Positions 4,952 through 5,941 of a DNA stretch of 5,941 bases are shown here, piece by piece; position 1 is the stretch's first letter; every line of letters begins with the position of its first letter. This DNA comes from an uncultured Desulfobacterales bacterium (GTDB lineage Bacteria > Desulfobacterota > Desulfobacteria > Desulfobacterales > JAFDCJ01). The stretch lies in assembly GCA_945787595.1 (NCBI GenBank), contig CALZJV010000759.1, positions 1 to 5,941 of the forward strand, read 5' to 3'. Under the pieces are notes generated by a model that was not told the origin of the DNA, searched no databases, and was given only the letters and a program-made list of their open reading frames with translations. The translations under genes and the position numbers were made by a program.

Positions 4952-5941
4952 ATGAAAAACAGCAGATTGTTCGAACCACTCTCCTCAAAAGCTCTTCACC
5001 ATAAAAACAGGATCGTTCTGGCGCCAATGACGAGGGGACGTGCCGGTAAAGAACGTATTCCAAATGAAATGATGGCAGAATATTATTATCAGAGATCCTC
5101 TTCTGGTCTCCTGATAACCGAAGCGACTGTCATTTCAAAACAGGGAATCGGCTGGATCGATTCACCAGGTATTTTTACTGATGAAATGGTCGAGGGCTGG
5201 CGGAAAGTAACCGATAAGGTCAAACCGACCGGTACTCCCATTTTTTTGCAGCTCTGGCATTGCGGCAGGGCATCCCACAGTGATTTCCTCGATGGTGAAC
5301 TTCCTGTCTCAGCGTCTACTGTTAAGATCGATAACGGTGAAAATATCCACACCCCTCTGGGCAGTAAACCGTACGAAACGCCACGCGCATTATCAGTGGA
5401 TGAGATCAGGTCAACAGTCGATGATTACCGCAAGGCAGCTGTTAATGCTAAAAAAGCAGGTTTTTCCGGAATAGAAGTGCATGGTGCTAACGGGTACCTG
5501 ATCAACCAGTTCCTTGATTCGAAAACTAACCATCGTGATGATCAGTACGGCGGAAGTCTTGAAAATAAATTCCGCTTTTTTAAGGAAGTGCTTGAAGCTG
5601 TTCTGGAGGTATGGGATTCAGAGCAGGTAGGTGCCAGGATTTCGCCAAATGGAGTTTTTAATGACATGGGGAGTGAAGATTTCAGGGAAACGTTTCTCTA
5701 TGCTGCTATTGAGATAAACAAATTGAATCTTGGATATCTGCATATAATGGATGGGCTGGCGTTCGGTTTTCACGAAAAAGGAGAACCGATGACCCTGGCA
5801 GAGTTCAGGCAGGCGTATAAAGGAATTATTCTTGCTAATTGTGGTTATACAAAAGAGACGGCTGAAGAGAGACTGGCGGAAGGAAATGCAGACCTGGTTG
5901 CCTTTGGACGTCCTTTTATTACGAACCCTGACTTGCCTGAG
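4952..5941 (+). CDS. Old Yellow Enzyme family NAD(P)H:flavin oxidoreductase, 3' end outside the window
   Basis: OYE enzymes are soluble FMN-binding barrel proteins that use NAD(P)H to reduce activated C=C bonds of enones and, in some members, nitro compounds. The frame gives 330 residues with no stop before the edge; the family usually has about 360-370, so some 30-40 residues are missing. Motifs in order: LFEPLSSKALHHKNRIVLAPMTR (6-28) with the FMN-contacting threonine; LQLWHCGRASH (99-109); the active-site HGANGYLINQF (177-187), giving H177, N180 and Y182; the hallmark NHRDDQYGGSLENKFRF (193-209); ARISPNGVF (228-236); and the FMN-phosphate site around LANCGY and DLVAFGRPF (314-322). The H/N pair identifies the classical OYE (NemA/12-oxophytodienoate reductase-like) branch. 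There is no sign of the C-terminal FeS/NADH domains of 2,4-dienoyl-CoA reductase in the visible part, but the end is not seen. No regulator gene is adjacent. Its true substrate cannot be told from sequence. Confidence 0.95.
   Translation, partial: MKNSRLFEPLSSKALHHKNRIVLAPMTRGRAGKERIPNEMMAEYYYQRSSSGLLITEATVISKQGIGWIDSPGIFTDEMVEGWRKVTDKVKPTGTPIFLQLWHCGRASHSDFLDGELPVSASTVKIDNGENIHTPLGSKPYETPRALSVDEIRSTVDDYRKAAVNAKKAGFSGIEVHGANGYLINQFLDSKTNHRDDQYGGSLENKFRFFKEVLEAVLEVWDSEQVGARISPNGVFNDMGSEDFRETFLYAAIEINKLNLGYLHIMDGLAFGFHEKGEPMTLAEFRQAYKGIILANCGYTKETAEERLAEGNADLVAFGRPFITNPDLPE

Overview
The window looks like an accessory region of a Gram-negative, medium-GC bacterial chromosome or metagenomic contig. 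The style of the IS110-type transposase, the shikimate kinase and the CHAT/CsgG-like proteins suggests a Desulfobacterota-like (delta-proteobacterial) host. That assignment is an impression from protein style and was not tested.

Layout. (1) Positions 1-1144 hold the 3' part of an IS110-family transposase gene (its 5' end is outside the window), followed directly by a second, diverged copy of the last ~320 bp of a related element. (2) Positions 1145-1990 carry no convincing gene. They hold two further degenerate copies of the IS-end motif, a block with several complementary segments (1401-1545) that may be a structured RNA, and a 112-bp element bounded by perfect 22-bp inverted repeats (1619-1730). 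(3) Positions 1991-2513 encode a full-length shikimate-kinase-like protein broken by one extra T in a run of six T's. (4) On the minus strand, 4929 to 2505, lie a CHAT-domain (caspase-like) protein and a membrane protein with a TPR region, a CsgG-like domain and a FlgT-like C-terminus. They overlap by 71 bp in different frames, exactly where the CHAT domain loses its normal end. I read this as a transmembrane CHAT-TM-TPR-CsgG protein that is either naturally split or broken by a small deletion. (5) From 4952 to the window end runs an Old Yellow Enzyme family flavin oxidoreductase, open at the 3' edge.

How they may work together. The CHAT and TPR/CsgG products probably act as one unit: a cytoplasmic caspase-like peptidase tied to an inner-membrane anchor whose TPR and CsgG-like domains face the periplasm. 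This is the most unusual part of the window and a candidate envelope-sensing or cell-suicide module. The transposase remnants, inverted-repeat element and frameshifts mark the area as a site of rearrangement and gene decay. The shikimate kinase and the OYE reductase have no evident functional link to the CHAT pair.
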